From NCBI GenBank assembly GCA_023663705.1, contig JAMPGY010000001.1:122258-186257 (forward strand): a DNA stretch of 64,000 nt, in the 5' to 3' direction. Of this stretch, positions 28,650-37,678 are shown piece after piece. Made by a program: the position numbers and the translations under genes. Position 1 is the first letter of the stretch. Each line of letters opens with the position of its first letter. The notes below the pieces were generated by a model, which saw only the letters and a list, made by a program, of their open reading frames with translations, did not search any database and was not told where the DNA came from. This DNA is from Clostridium sp. (GTDB lineage Bacteria; Bacteroidota; Bacteroidia; Bacteroidales; Bacteroidaceae).

Positions 28650-28718
28650 ATGAGAAACAATACTACTTGATATCACTATTGTAATATGTAAAGTGTATGT
28701 TTAACAAGTGCAAATATA
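28650..28718. other. Gap with an aborted start and a leftward -7-like box
   Basis: The ~290-bp gap before the GH88 gene holds an A-rich leader and ATG followed by only five sense codons and TGA (28650-28670). The leader looks to me like those preceding SusC-type genes, which suggests a decayed gene start; this is inference. A minus-strand TATATTTG (28711-28718) fits the -7 consensus and would give a ~120-nt transcript ending at the hairpin 28583-28614. No other content recognised. Confidence 0.35.
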
Positions 28719-28799
28719 CAGAAAATTTTTCATATCTGCTATAAAAGGCTGCTTTTATTTTTTGGGGCGAACCGAAGTAGGACACGAAAACGGATCTGC

Positions 28800-30038
28800 T
28801 CACTCCCCGGTCAACTTGCACCATCGATGAAGCGCCTCCACATAGTAATAGTCGGCATAGATGATGGAGGCGTCTATCTCGCTCCCGGCCGGATGATGCC
28901 CCGTACTGTGTTTCAGAAACGCCACATTCTCCCTGCCACTGCGGTAGCGGTCGTGAAGTGAGCGGAGCATAGCGGCGGCCTCCCGACGGTAGCGGGTGGC
29001 CACAGCCGTATCGTCCACCAGCGTGCTCAGTTCGATGAGTGCCGAGGCCACCACACAGGCAGCAGAGGCATCCTTGGGCGCATCGGGACGAGGATCGTCG
29101 AAATCCCAACGCGGAATGCGGTCGGCATCGCGCTCGTCCAGCCGACTCAGATAGATGTCTGTCACCTTACGGGCAAAATCCAGGAAACGAGGTTCACGCG
29201 TCTCCCGATACACCATTGTGTATCCATAGATAGCCCAAGCCTGACCACGTGCCCACATCGATGAGTCGGCATAACCTTGATGAGTGACACCTTTGATAAA
29301 GTCACCCGTCAACGTGTCGTAAACGGCCACATGATAACACGAGCCGTCGGGACGGAAGTGGCAGTGCATGGTCTTATCGGCATGAGACACAGCAATGTCT
29401 CTCAAGTCGTCTCCTCCACCGTTGCGGGTGGCAAAGAAAAGCATCTCCAGATTGATCATGTTGTCCATTATCGTATTGTGGGGCCAACCGTTGGGTTCAC
29501 ACTCGCGGGGCCAGCTCAGGAGGGTGCCCACACGGGGATTATAGAGTTCGGCCAACCGGCGGGCCGCGCGCACAATCACATCACGATAGACGGAGTCACC
29601 CGTGAGGCGATAGGCATTGCCAAAACTGCAATAGATCAGAAAACCCAAGTCATGATCGTAGGGCGGACGATCAGCCAGATAGGCCAACGATTGTGTGTAG
29701 CGTTCGGCCTGACGGAGCACGGCAGTATCACCGCTGTATTCATAATCGTACCACAGGATGCCGGGCCAGAATCCGCCGCACCACTCCTCTGGAATGGCGG
29801 GCCGGCAATTCCATCCCCTGCGCCCGCTCAACGAGTCCTCACGCAGGATGTTGCGGGGCATCATGGCATAGTTGTATCCGCTGTCCGTGCGGAGTTCTTC
29901 CAGCGCGCGTTCCACCTGCCGGTGGCAATAGTCCAGATCAGGTAGCGCATCATATCCGGTCTGCCGTCCGCAGGCTGTGACCAGCAACACCAACGCCAGC
30001 CATGCCGGCATTTTGCTCAGTATCGTTGTTCTGTTCAT
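28800..30038 (-). CDS. Unsaturated glucuronyl/galacturonyl hydrolase lipoprotein (GH88)
   Basis: 412 residues from the ATG at 30038, whose A-T-G overlaps the TGA of the upstream MFS gene (ATGA), a sign of translational coupling. A longer in-frame start would lie inside the transporter gene and was rejected. Lipoprotein signal MPAWLALVLLVTACGRQ gives a cysteine anchor. GH88 features include the alpha/alpha-barrel segments HDLGFLIYCSFGNAYRLTG and NTIMDNMINLEMLFFA, each with one of the paired catalytic/substrate Asp residues of the family, and SSMWARGQAWAIYGYTMVYR. The enzyme hydrates 4,5-unsaturated uronic acids left by polysaccharide lyases. No lyase is in the window. It is the last gene of the GH43-MFS-GH88 operon. 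Confidence 0.9.
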   Translation of the reverse strand: MNRTTILSKMPAWLALVLLVTACGRQTGYDALPDLDYCHRQVERALEELRTDSGYNYAMMPRNILREDSLSGRRGWNCRPAIPEEWCGGFWPGILWYDYEYSGDTAVLRQAERYTQSLAYLADRPPYDHDLGFLIYCSFGNAYRLTGDSVYRDVIVRAARRLAELYNPRVGTLLSWPRECEPNGWPHNTIMDNMINLEMLFFATRNGGGDDLRDIAVSHADKTMHCHFRPDGSCYHVAVYDTLTGDFIKGVTHQGYADSSMWARGQAWAIYGYTMVYRETREPRFLDFARKVTDIYLSRLDERDADRIPRWDFDDPRPDAPKDASAACVVASALIELSTLVDDTAVATRYRREAAAMLRSLHDRYRSGRENVAFLKHSTGHHPAGSEIDASIIYADYYYVEALHRWCKLTGE

Positions 30039-31207
30039 AGGGTTGTCTTTTTCGTGTTCAGCCCGAAAGCACAATAGGTAAGATAGAAAGCACAGAGAAG
30101 CAGCACACACACTCCCCCCGTGATTCCCACAGCCTCGGTGGCCATTCCGATGAGCGGCGTCACCGCACCACCTCCGGCCACGGCCGTTATCATCAGTCCG
30201 GACAGCAGGTTGGCTTTGTCCGGAGCAGCTTGCACGGCCATGGCAAAAAGGATGGGAAAAATGCAGGAACACAGGAAACCGATGGCCCCGATGCACAGCA
30301 GATCCACCCGTTCATCGGTGCAGAAGGCCAAAGCGAGTACAGCCACGATACATGCCAGAATGTTGGCACGGAAATAGGCGGAAGCGGAAATGCGCGTCAT
30401 GAGGAACATACCGATGAAAGCCCCGGCCGTTCGGGCGAAGAAGTAAATTTGCGGTGCCAGCCCCGCGTCTTGTTTATCCCATCCGAACCTGAGTATCATC
30501 ACTTTGGAACTGACGAAGTTGGTGGCCACATCTATGCCCACTACAAAGAAAATTCCAAGGAAAAGCAGCAACACGGTGCGGTCGGCCAGCAACCCGAAGG
30601 TTTGTGCCACGGTAAATCCGTCGTTCACCCGCGGCTCACGCGGCATGGGGGTAAGCCACAACCATAGAGCCGACACAAGGGTGATTCCTCCCAACATGGG
30701 AAAAACAAGGTACCAGTCGGAGTCGTCACCATTACCCAACACATTGACGGACAGTACGAGGATGGACGGTCCGGCCAGCGACGAGAGAGCTTTCACCACT
30801 TGTCCCGCCGTCAGGCTGCTGGTGAGCCACTTGCCATCGGGCACCACATTACTCAGCAGAGGATTGAGCGACACCTGCAGAATGGCGTTGCCGATGCCCA
30901 GCAGGGCATAACCGGCCAAACAAGCCCATCCCGTCATCAGCAGAGGAATGAACATGCCTATCACTGTCACCGTCAGACTCACCAGCACGGTGGTCTTACG
31001 TCCCAACCGGTTCATGGCAATGCCGGCCGGCACGCTGATGAATAAAAACCAGACAAAGACCATCGAGGGGACAAAGCCTGCCATCGTATGGCTCCAACCG
31101 AAGGCTTCGCGCGCATAATCGGACGAGATGCCCACGATATCACAGAAGCCCATGATAAAAAAAGCAAAGAGCACCGGCAGTGCGGTGCCAGGAGAAAATG
31201 ATTTCAT
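30035..31207 (-). CDS. MFS transporter, probably for a sugar
   Basis: 390 residues with about 12 predicted membrane helices. The N-terminal half carries the MFS signature around AGIAMNRLGRKTTVL between helices 2 and 3. The first helices (ALPVLFAFFIMGFCDIVGIS) resemble the FucP-type sugar permeases of Bacteroidales. It lies 40 nt downstream of a GH43 gene and overlaps the following GH88 gene by 4 nt. The likely job is inner-membrane uptake of the mono- or disaccharide freed by those enzymes (pentose or uronate). Substrate is inferred from context only. Confidence 0.88.
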   Translation of the reverse strand: MKSFSPGTALPVLFAFFIMGFCDIVGISSDYAREAFGWSHTMAGFVPSMVFVWFLFISVPAGIAMNRLGRKTTVLVSLTVTVIGMFIPLLMTGWACLAGYALLGIGNAILQVSLNPLLSNVVPDGKWLTSSLTAGQVVKALSSLAGPSILVLSVNVLGNGDDSDWYLVFPMLGGITLVSALWLWLTPMPREPRVNDGFTVAQTFGLLADRTVLLLFLGIFFVVGIDVATNFVSSKVMILRFGWDKQDAGLAPQIYFFARTAGAFIGMFLMTRISASAYFRANILACIVAVLALAFCTDERVDLLCIGAIGFLCSCIFPILFAMAVQAAPDKANLLSGLMITAVAGGGAVTPLIGMATEAVGITGGVCVLLLCAFYLTYCAFGLNTKKTTL

Positions 31208-31247
31208 TCTATTATGTATTATATGGTATCAGCCTTTCTTACTTACG

Positions 31248-32918
31248 TCACAATCCGCTGACGCGGAACCAATCTACGTCCAGCCATCCCCGGTTGAGCG
31301 CCGGTTCGACATAGGGTTCCACACACACGAATCCTACCTTGGCGCCGATCCATTTGCCCTGACGGGCACGGAAGCGGCGGTCGAGAGAGATAAAACGGCG
31401 TCCGTCAGTGCTGTAGGCAAAGGTGCATTCTCCGCCCGACTCCACCCGCACACGAAGATATACCGTACAACTCACCGTAGGCGAATAAGGTATCGTCTGA
31501 CGGGCGGTGGCCTTCAGGCGAGCTACGATGCGGGGGTCCTCCGCTCCGCCCTGCTCGGCATCGGTGCACACGGTCTGCTTCAGACAAAAATCGTCACCGT
31601 CACGCTCCACCATCAATGCACAATAGTCCCAGCCCATCACAATGAGTCCACCACGCTGATGCTGCTCTTTACTCACCATCGTCACACGGGTCGTGGCCTC
31701 AAAAGTTTCCGCGGGGAACTTCTGCAACAGCATGTTGGGCACCTCCCACAGGTTGACCTGACCGGCTGACAACTTATGGCTGTAGAGCCGCAGATATCCG
31801 TAGGGAGAGGTGAAACCATACAGATCGTTGTAGTTGGAATGCCATTGCCACTGCAATCCAAGCCGGGAAGTGTCGAACTCATCGCTCACAGCCGGTGCTT
31901 CCACAGCCACGGGAGCGCTTGTGCGGGGTTTACGGCACCGCATCACAGGTTGCCCGCATCCGTCGCCGTCGGGATCCTCGCCAATCACAGGCCAGTCGTC
32001 TTCCCAGTGCATGGGTTGCAGATGCACCACACGACCGTAGCATCCCTTATCCTGAAAGTGCATGAACCAGTCTTCACCAAGTGCCGTATGCACCCATCCG
32101 CCCTGATGCGGTCCGTTGACCGACGTATTTCCGCTATCCATCACCCGCCGCGCCTCATAAGGACCAAAGGGACTGCGGCTACGCATAGCCAGCTGCCACC
32201 CCTGCTCCACTCCACCGGCAGGGCAGAAGATGTAGTAATACCCGTTCCTCCGGTATAGTTTCGGTCCCTCGGCTGTGAAGTTGTCGTCGGCATTGCCGTC
32301 ATACACCATCACCGGTGCCCCCTTCACGGTGTCTCCCTCCGATGTCATCTCCTGCATACAGAGCACGGAGTTGATGTGTGCCCGACTGGCTGCCCAGGCA
32401 TACACCAGATAGCAACGGCCGTCCTCATCCCACAGCGGACAGGGGTCTATCATGCCCCGCCCGGCCTTCACCAGCCGGGGAGCGCTCCAAGGACCGGCCG
32501 CATCGGTGGCCGTCACGCGAAAGATTCCCTGATCGGGATCTCCCCAATAGATGTGGAAACGCCCGTCGTAATGACGAATGGCAGGCGCCCACACGCCTTT
32601 GCCGTGGCGCACTTCGGAAAAGTATCCGGTCGGTTCCAGCGCGGGGAGCGCATGCCCCAGGATACGCCAGTTCACCAGGTCGCGCGAGTGGAGCACCGGC
32701 AGACCCGGCGCACATTGGAAACTGGAGGCCGTAAGGTAGTAGTCCTCGCCCACAGCGCACACATCGGGGTCGGAATAGTCGGCATGGAGCACGGGGTTGA
32801 CGTAAGTTCCGTCGCCCCGATCGGGGCACCACGGAACCTGCGTCCGACCGGCCTTCCGTTCCTGCGCCGGGCATCCGAGCGCGCAGAGCATACACAGCAG
32901 GGTAAGTATCTTCTTCAT
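31248..32918 (-). CDS. Exported GH43 glycosidase with C-terminal beta-sandwich (beta-xylosidase / arabinofuranosidase type)
   Basis: 556 residues from the ATG at 32918, placed at the signal peptide KKILTLLCMLCALGCPAQ. The five-bladed propeller shows the three GH43 acidic residues: Asp in ADYSDPDVCAVG (general base), Asp in RGMIDPCPLWDEDG (pKa modulator) and Glu in TAEGPKLYRRNG (acid). The last ~200 residues, from AVSDEFDTSRLGLQWQW, form the beta-sandwich seen in xylosidase-type GH43 enzymes (GGLIVMGWDYCALMVER). It removes xylose or arabinose from hemicellulose or pectin side chains. It is first in an operon with the MFS transporter and GH88 hydrolase. Exact specificity is not readable. Confidence 0.92.
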   Translation of the reverse strand: MKKILTLLCMLCALGCPAQERKAGRTQVPWCPDRGDGTYVNPVLHADYSDPDVCAVGEDYYLTASSFQCAPGLPVLHSRDLVNWRILGHALPALEPTGYFSEVRHGKGVWAPAIRHYDGRFHIYWGDPDQGIFRVTATDAAGPWSAPRLVKAGRGMIDPCPLWDEDGRCYLVYAWAASRAHINSVLCMQEMTSEGDTVKGAPVMVYDGNADDNFTAEGPKLYRRNGYYYIFCPAGGVEQGWQLAMRSRSPFGPYEARRVMDSGNTSVNGPHQGGWVHTALGEDWFMHFQDKGCYGRVVHLQPMHWEDDWPVIGEDPDGDGCGQPVMRCRKPRTSAPVAVEAPAVSDEFDTSRLGLQWQWHSNYNDLYGFTSPYGYLRLYSHKLSAGQVNLWEVPNMLLQKFPAETFEATTRVTMVSKEQHQRGGLIVMGWDYCALMVERDGDDFCLKQTVCTDAEQGGAEDPRIVARLKATARQTIPYSPTVSCTVYLRVRVESGGECTFAYSTDGRRFISLDRRFRARQGKWIGAKVGFVCVEPYVEPALNRGWLDVDWFRVSGL

Positions 32919-33059
32919 TTCTTCCTTTTCTATATAGTACGAACGGGCGCGTCGAAAGCCCACTCGCGCACCTCCCCCAAGAAATTGTTGCCCGGAATTT
33001 TGTTGTCCGAATCTTTTGTACTACCTTCTCATCATTCTAAACTATTATTTAAAATCATC

Positions 33060-33671
33060 ATGAATATCGTTCAACAAATCGGACCCATAGCTTTTTTTGC
33101 TTTAGCATTTAGCATCATATTGATACCTACGTTTATCTTTGGATACTGGCTATACGCCATCAACCGCAAACACGTAAACCTGCGCGTGTTTCAAGTGCAG
33201 GATGCAGACAACAGCGACACTGTCCGGTATGCCGGCAAAAAGAAGTTCTCCGATTTTTTGCTGCTGTATACATACGGTATTGCAGTGGCTTTCATACCGT
33301 TTAATTTTTTAGTCATAATTCCCACTGACGAACTGTTGCATAGCCCGATTATCTACCTGTGTCCGATAATGATGTTGATGGGAGCAGCGTATGTTTGGAT
33401 TGCTTATAAAGTCACCCCACTCTGCATCTTCACGGACAAAGAGCTCTACATTTTTCCTTACTACGGCTACTCATCTTCCTTTTGCAAATATGAATACAGC
33501 CAGCTCCGCTGGAGGATGGAGAATGTAGACAGAGGCGCAATGGCACCTGTGCTTTACTCGGACGGTAAAAAGGTAGCCCAAGTATATCAATACCCGAAAG
33601 GCACCGACGACTTTGTGCGCGAGCGGGTGCAGCCACTCAAACAGAGCCTGCCACCGGAAGAGAAAAAGTAA
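33060..33671 (+). CDS. Small membrane protein of unknown function
   Basis: 203 residues from the ATG at 33060. The frame is open for another ~680 nt upstream, but that part lies antisense to the GH43 gene and has no hydrophobic or family-like character. Three membrane helices are visible: IAFFALAFSIILIPTFIFGYWL (written short), IAVAFIPFNFLVIIP and IIYLCPIMMLMGAAYVWIAY. The C-terminal ~85 residues are soluble and beta-rich (PLCIFTDKELYIFPYYGY), possibly PH-like as in bacterial membrane PH proteins, but this is a guess. It is divergent from the GH43 operon and convergent with GH51. Confidence 0.75.
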   Translation: MNIVQQIGPIAFFALAFSIILIPTFIFGYWLYAINRKHVNLRVFQVQDADNSDTVRYAGKKKFSDFLLLYTYGIAVAFIPFNFLVIIPTDELLHSPIIYLCPIMMLMGAAYVWIAYKVTPLCIFTDKELYIFPYYGYSSSFCKYEYSQLRWRMENVDRGAMAPVLYSDGKKVAQVYQYPKGTDDFVRERVQPLKQSLPPEEKK

Positions 33672-33694
33672 TGGATACAGAATCAGAATACATT

Positions 33695-33760
33695 AATTCA
33701 TAATGAGGCATCCACGGTCTGTATCCGCTTGGGGAATGTCGCGTCTGTCCATTATGAATT
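33695..33760. terminator. Inverted repeat between convergent genes
   Basis: 11-bp arms AATTCATAATG (33695-33705) and CATTATGAATT (33750-33760) separated by 44 nt. They lie in the 113-bp gap where the membrane-protein and GH51 genes converge. Further AATTATGAATT-like copies follow. Possibly a bidirectional terminator, but the long loop makes it weak. Confidence 0.35.
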
Positions 33761-33784
33761 ATGCATTCTGAATTATGAATTGAA

Positions 33785-36397
33785 TTAAAGACTAATCAGG
33801 CTGAACGAATAGGCGGGAAGCTCGTAGGTGAATTCCTCGCCCACGGTGAGGGTCTTCTCCACGGGGCACGCCTGCGTGTCGTCGTAGTTGCCGGTGAGGA
33901 CGGTGAGAGTGGCCTCTCCCTTGCCCCGCAACACGTCCTCCAGTCCCTTCAGGGTGAAATGGCCCTTGACGGGATGGTTGAGCAGGTTGACCACTTTGAT
34001 ATACACCTGTCCGGTGCGGCTGTCGCGCACGGTGCTCACTGCCAGACGCTCACGCACACCTGAACGGTGCTCGTTCACCGTCAACCGGCTGTCGAGGTAT
34101 TCATCGCCCGAATGATTGCCACACATCTGTTGGACATAATAGCCCACCGTGGGGCGCACCTCGGTGTTGGTGAAATAAATCAGATCGGGATTCCACTGCG
34201 TGTGGCGGTCCTTGGCCAACAAAGGAGCGTAGGAACTCATGGCCACCACATCACCGTTGCGCTCCATGCCGCAGATGTGCATGGCCTCGCAAAGCGCCGT
34301 CTCGATGGTGCTGGGACGCCCCGGAGCATGAGCGGCGTATTCGCCCAAGTAAACCTTGGAGGCCTGACGGTCGTATTGGTCGTAGTAGTCCTGATGATGG
34401 ACAAACCAGCCGGGCGTCTGGTAGTAATGCTCGTCCACCATGTCGATGTGGTGCTCCTTGGCAATCTGCCATCCGCGCTCGTAGTCGCTACCGTCACACC
34501 AGGGGCCGGTGGTTCCGCACACGATGATATCGGGATACTTCGCCTTCACGGCACGGATGATCATCAAGTAGCGTTCCTCAAAGGTTTTGGATATCAAATC
34601 TTCATTTCCGATGCCGATGTACTTCAATCCGAAAGGTTTGGGATGCCCTTGTTCGGCACGCTTGCGCCCCCACACGGTGGTTTTGGCATCGCCATTGGCC
34701 CACTCTATCAGGTCGAGCACATCCTGCATGTAGGCATCCATCTCCTCCATGGGGATTCCACCCTGCTGACCGGCTCCGCAATCAGCCGAATTCTGACAGC
34801 TTACTCCGGCAGCCAGCACCGGCAGAGGCTCGCAACCCATATCCTCGCAAAACTGAAAATATTCGTAGTAGCCCAATCCCTTGGTCTGGTGGTAGCCCCA
34901 CAGGTTACGCTGCGGCTTGCGGGCCTCCAGCGGGCCGATGGTCTCCTTCCAGTTGTAGATGTTGTGCAGCCCGTCGCCGTGTGCCACACACCCGCCGGGG
35001 AAACGCATGAAACGGGGCTTCAGGTCGGCCAGTGTCTGTGCCAGATCTCGGCGCAGACCGTTCTTACGTCCCATAAACGTGTTCTGAGGAAACAAAGAGA
35101 TCATATCCAAAGCCACACGGCCGGTTCCCAGCGGCTCCACACTAAGCACGGCACGTTCGGCATCAGCCGTGGCACGAAGCACGACAGTCTGCTTCTTCCA
35201 GCCGGATGCCGGTGCAGAGAGCACGGTCTGTGCCACTACACGGTCTCCGTCGAGCACCCGCACACGCAACTTGCCTCCCTTTCCTCCCAACCGGCGGGCA
35301 AAGAGCGAGAAATCGTACTTTTCCCCTTTGCGCACCACAATGCCGTCGTAACCGCTGTTCTGAAGTGCGGCACGTCCCGTACCGTCACTTTGCAACACCA
35401 CATAATGAGGATTGTTGGGATGAATAGGGTCTTCGGTGCCCACGGTCAGGTCCATCCCCTCGCCTTTCACGCTCCAGGCATAGGTGCTGTTCCAGTTTTT
35501 ATCGCCGCGTCTGTCAGAGGGATCGTATTCAAAGTCGCGGTTCTGCACCAGTTCGGCATACAGTCCCCCATCTGCCGCATAGTTGATATCCTCAAAGAAG
35601 ATTCCGATCAATTTGTCGCTGATCTGTTTTCCGGCTTCAGCATCTATAGTTATCTGTGCTTCCAGCGGTTTCAGTCCGGCAAAACGGCTTTCATTGTCCC
35701 GAGCCAACTCGCCGTTTTTAGCCGCCCAATGCACAGCTGACTCGGCAACCTTGACCATACGGTCGACTTGGGCAAAGGGAACCTTATAGATCTGTCCCGT
35801 ATAAACAGTGCCGTCCACCTCGGCCTCCTGACGGTTGGGCCTATACTGCGCTTCAGTCACCTGTTCGGGTTTATCGAAATGGTAGAAGTCGGCGGATCGG
35901 GTGCGGTAGAACCTGCCGTCGGACGTCCGGAACACCACTTGATAAACCCGGTTCTGCGCATCGTAGGAGAGCACCGGCTCCAAGCATTGGTCCACCCCTT
36001 TCAGATAAGGATAATCCTGCGGTTGCCAGCGCACAAAATCCGGCGTATGGGTCACGGCAAACTGATTGTTGCGGTCGCCCACCTGCCACACCACGCGCCA
36101 CAATCCGTCGGGCGAAGGAATCACACTGGGATGAAACATGCGTTTCCCGGCCCCCCAAGCTCCGTAATCACTACTCACAAACTGATGGCCACCGCCCACC
36201 GAAGTCCATCCCGTGCCGTTGCCGCTCCACGCAAAGCGCAAGCCGCTCCGACCGTTTACATTATCGGGATTGTAGGCAAACAGATAAACCGAATCGGGCA
36301 CATTGGGCAAGGCAGAGGATGCCTTCATCCCCGTCCCTGCGGCAAGAGCCAGCAACAATATGCCGCCCCTGCGGCACAACTTCTTGATGTTCTGCAT
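33785..36397 (-). CDS. Two-module exported GH51 alpha-L-arabinofuranosidase with N-terminal propeller-like domain
   Basis: 870 residues, about 350 longer than a plain GH51. After the signal peptide (GGILLLALAAGTGMKASS), residues ~30-200 look like part of a GH43-type beta-propeller (MFHPSVIPSPDGLWRVVWQV, DFVRWQPQDYPYLKG) without an obvious catalytic triad. A CBM-like sandwich follows (about 300-450: YAWSVKGEGMDLTVGTED, KYDFSLFARRLGGKGG), then the GH51 barrel: RFMRFPGGCVAHGDGLHN, acid/base Glu in IGIGNEDLISK (about 600) and nucleophile Glu in KVYLGEYAAHAPGRPS (about 690). A C-terminal sandwich ends the protein. Predicted to debranch arabinan or arabinoxylan outside the cytoplasm. The BACON-like lipoprotein gene ends 71 nt upstream on the same strand, so they may be co-transcribed. 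Confidence 0.92.
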   Translation of the reverse strand: MQNIKKLCRRGGILLLALAAGTGMKASSALPNVPDSVYLFAYNPDNVNGRSGLRFAWSGNGTGWTSVGGGHQFVSSDYGAWGAGKRMFHPSVIPSPDGLWRVVWQVGDRNNQFAVTHTPDFVRWQPQDYPYLKGVDQCLEPVLSYDAQNRVYQVVFRTSDGRFYRTRSADFYHFDKPEQVTEAQYRPNRQEAEVDGTVYTGQIYKVPFAQVDRMVKVAESAVHWAAKNGELARDNESRFAGLKPLEAQITIDAEAGKQISDKLIGIFFEDINYAADGGLYAELVQNRDFEYDPSDRRGDKNWNSTYAWSVKGEGMDLTVGTEDPIHPNNPHYVVLQSDGTGRAALQNSGYDGIVVRKGEKYDFSLFARRLGGKGGKLRVRVLDGDRVVAQTVLSAPASGWKKQTVVLRATADAERAVLSVEPLGTGRVALDMISLFPQNTFMGRKNGLRRDLAQTLADLKPRFMRFPGGCVAHGDGLHNIYNWKETIGPLEARKPQRNLWGYHQTKGLGYYEYFQFCEDMGCEPLPVLAAGVSCQNSADCGAGQQGGIPMEEMDAYMQDVLDLIEWANGDAKTTVWGRKRAEQGHPKPFGLKYIGIGNEDLISKTFEERYLMIIRAVKAKYPDIIVCGTTGPWCDGSDYERGWQIAKEHHIDMVDEHYYQTPGWFVHHQDYYDQYDRQASKVYLGEYAAHAPGRPSTIETALCEAMHICGMERNGDVVAMSSYAPLLAKDRHTQWNPDLIYFTNTEVRPTVGYYVQQMCGNHSGDEYLDSRLTVNEHRSGVRERLAVSTVRDSRTGQVYIKVVNLLNHPVKGHFTLKGLEDVLRGKGEATLTVLTGNYDDTQACPVEKTLTVGEEFTYELPAYSFSLISL

Positions 36398-36468
36398 AAG
36401 TCTTTCTATGGTATTTTGTCGTGTTTATGACGGAAAACCGCGGTTCCGCCTCCGCTTTTGTGTCAATA

Positions 36469-37143
36469 TCAATCCTTCTGTTTCTCCTGAACGAGCGTCA
36501 TCCCGGTGCTCACCCCGTTGCTCGTCAGAATAAACTTCACCCGACGGCTGTCGAGCGTGGTGTTCTTCCTGAGCGTGAACACAGCCTTGTGCTCACCGGC
36601 AACACCGCTCATGGAAGTTCCTTCCTGCCATTCCATCCATTCGGGTTTTTCACCGTCTATCGCCAACGTCCAATTGCCGTGAGGATGGAACACCAGACTG
36701 TCCTTCTCCGCGTCAAATTTGACCGTTCGGCTGTACTCGCCCTCCGTATTCATGGACGGACGGATCACCCTGAGGTAAGGCAACTGCCGATAGTAGGCCT
36801 GGAAGTCGTAGCCGTAGGAATTGAGTACCACCGAACAATCACGCGTCTTGCCCGTGGTGTTGGGATCAACGGTAAAGTAGATGCTTCCCTCCACATAAGC
36901 CCCTGCGGGAACCTCACCCTTCAGATCGGACTCGTTGGCATGCAACCAGTCGCTATTGACCGTGATGGTATAGGAATCGAACGAAAGAAAAGACAGCGAG
37001 TCGCGGGTCTGATCGGCATAGAGCACGGAGGCTCCGTTGAACGGATGATAAATGGCCGTACGATGGAAAGTATTCTCCACAGGATCACATGCCACACACA
37101 TCACAGCCGCTGCCAGCGACGAATATAAAACGAATTTCTTCAT
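36469..37143 (-). CDS. BACON-like lipoprotein
   Basis: 224 residues from the ATG at 37143, chosen because a -7 box at 37171-37178 lies upstream of it but would be inside a longer reading. Lipoprotein signal LYSSLAAAVMCVACDP. Two Ig-like repeats of BACON/DUF5003 flavour follow (SFDSYTITVNSDWLHA, and KFDAEKDSLVFHPHGNWTLA with EWMEWQEGTSMSG and RRVKFILTSNGVSTGMTLVQE). BACON domains are thought to bind glycans or mucin, which fits its place ahead of the two-module GH51. It is probably anchored in the outer membrane. The domain name is by resemblance only. Confidence 0.75.
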   Translation of the reverse strand: MKKFVLYSSLAAAVMCVACDPVENTFHRTAIYHPFNGASVLYADQTRDSLSFLSFDSYTITVNSDWLHANESDLKGEVPAGAYVEGSIYFTVDPNTTGKTRDCSVVLNSYGYDFQAYYRQLPYLRVIRPSMNTEGEYSRTVKFDAEKDSLVFHPHGNWTLAIDGEKPEWMEWQEGTSMSGVAGEHKAVFTLRKNTTLDSRRVKFILTSNGVSTGMTLVQEKQKD

Positions 37144-37170
37144 AAGTCTGTATACAATATTACTGAAGCG

Positions 37171-37178
37171 CAAACTTA
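37171..37178 (-). promoter_or_regulatory. Candidate -7 box for the BACON-like lipoprotein (TAAGTTTG)
   Basis: Minus-strand TAnnTTTG 28 nt before ATG 37143; decides that start against the ATG at 37173. Confidence 0.55.
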
Positions 37179-37292
37179 CATAAAAAATAGATAGAGAAGA
37201 AGTGTATCGTGGCTTTCTTATGTTTTTTGACGCTCAAAAACACATATTAACGGGTGGAGGTAACGGAAAAGCCTACTTTTCGGGACACATCG

Positions 37293-37323
37293 TTTGCCTT
37301 TTTGCCTTATTTACGTACATTTG
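37293..37323 (+). promoter_or_regulatory. Candidate Bacteroidetes promoter (-33 TTTG, -7 TACATTTG)
   Basis: TTTG at 37293-37296 and TACATTTG at 37316-37323 with a 19-nt spacer, close to the consensus. Transcription would begin about at the GTG start codon at 37328, so the mRNA would be essentially leaderless. Confidence 0.6.
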
Positions 37324-37327
37324 TGAT

Positions 37328-37663
37328 GTGAAAAACGAATATCATAGAGACTTGGTGGAAATCTTACTGCCGGAAGGACGGAAAGGACTGCCGTTGCGCA
37401 TCATCACAAGATTGGTGTATAATCGCCATGCCGGTCTGTTTACCGACGAACTGGATTTCGGACAGGTCTACAAGAGCCTTCGTTTCTATCTGTGGGCACA
37501 GGCGCAACGCCCATCCTCACCCTTCACCTTTGGCGGGAAACGAGGATTCTATGCCCTGAAAGCAGACGCCGCCCTGCAACTGGATCTGTGCTTTGCCTCC
37601 ACTCCCGAACCGGAAGCGGAAATTCCACCGAAACCCGTACCGGACTATCCCACTCTATTCTGA
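37328..37663 (+). CDS. Conserved Bacteroidales protein of unknown function
   Basis: 111 residues from GTG 37328 (KNEYHRDLVEILLPEGRKGL). No in-frame ATG lies downstream, and the upstream ATG at 37202 sits before the promoter, so GTG is preferred. The sequence has no signal peptide or membrane helix and is mostly basic at the start (RKGLPLRIITRLVYNRHAGLF), with a Pro-rich C-terminus (PEPEAEIPPKPVPDYPTLF). I recognise the N-terminal block as conserved in Bacteroides-type genomes, but no function is known to me. It stands alone, divergent from the lipoprotein at 36469 and convergent with 37679. Confidence 0.8.
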   Translation: MKNEYHRDLVEILLPEGRKGLPLRIITRLVYNRHAGLFTDELDFGQVYKSLRFYLWAQAQRPSSPFTFGGKRGFYALKADAALQLDLCFASTPEPEAEIPPKPVPDYPTLF

Positions 37664-37678
37664 CTCCTGCCGACGGAA

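Noticed and set aside
32376-33059. Upstream extension of the membrane-protein frame at 33060
   Set aside because: It lies antisense to the GH43 gene and its start, and lacks any membrane or domain character. The hydrophobic protein begins at the ATG at 33060.
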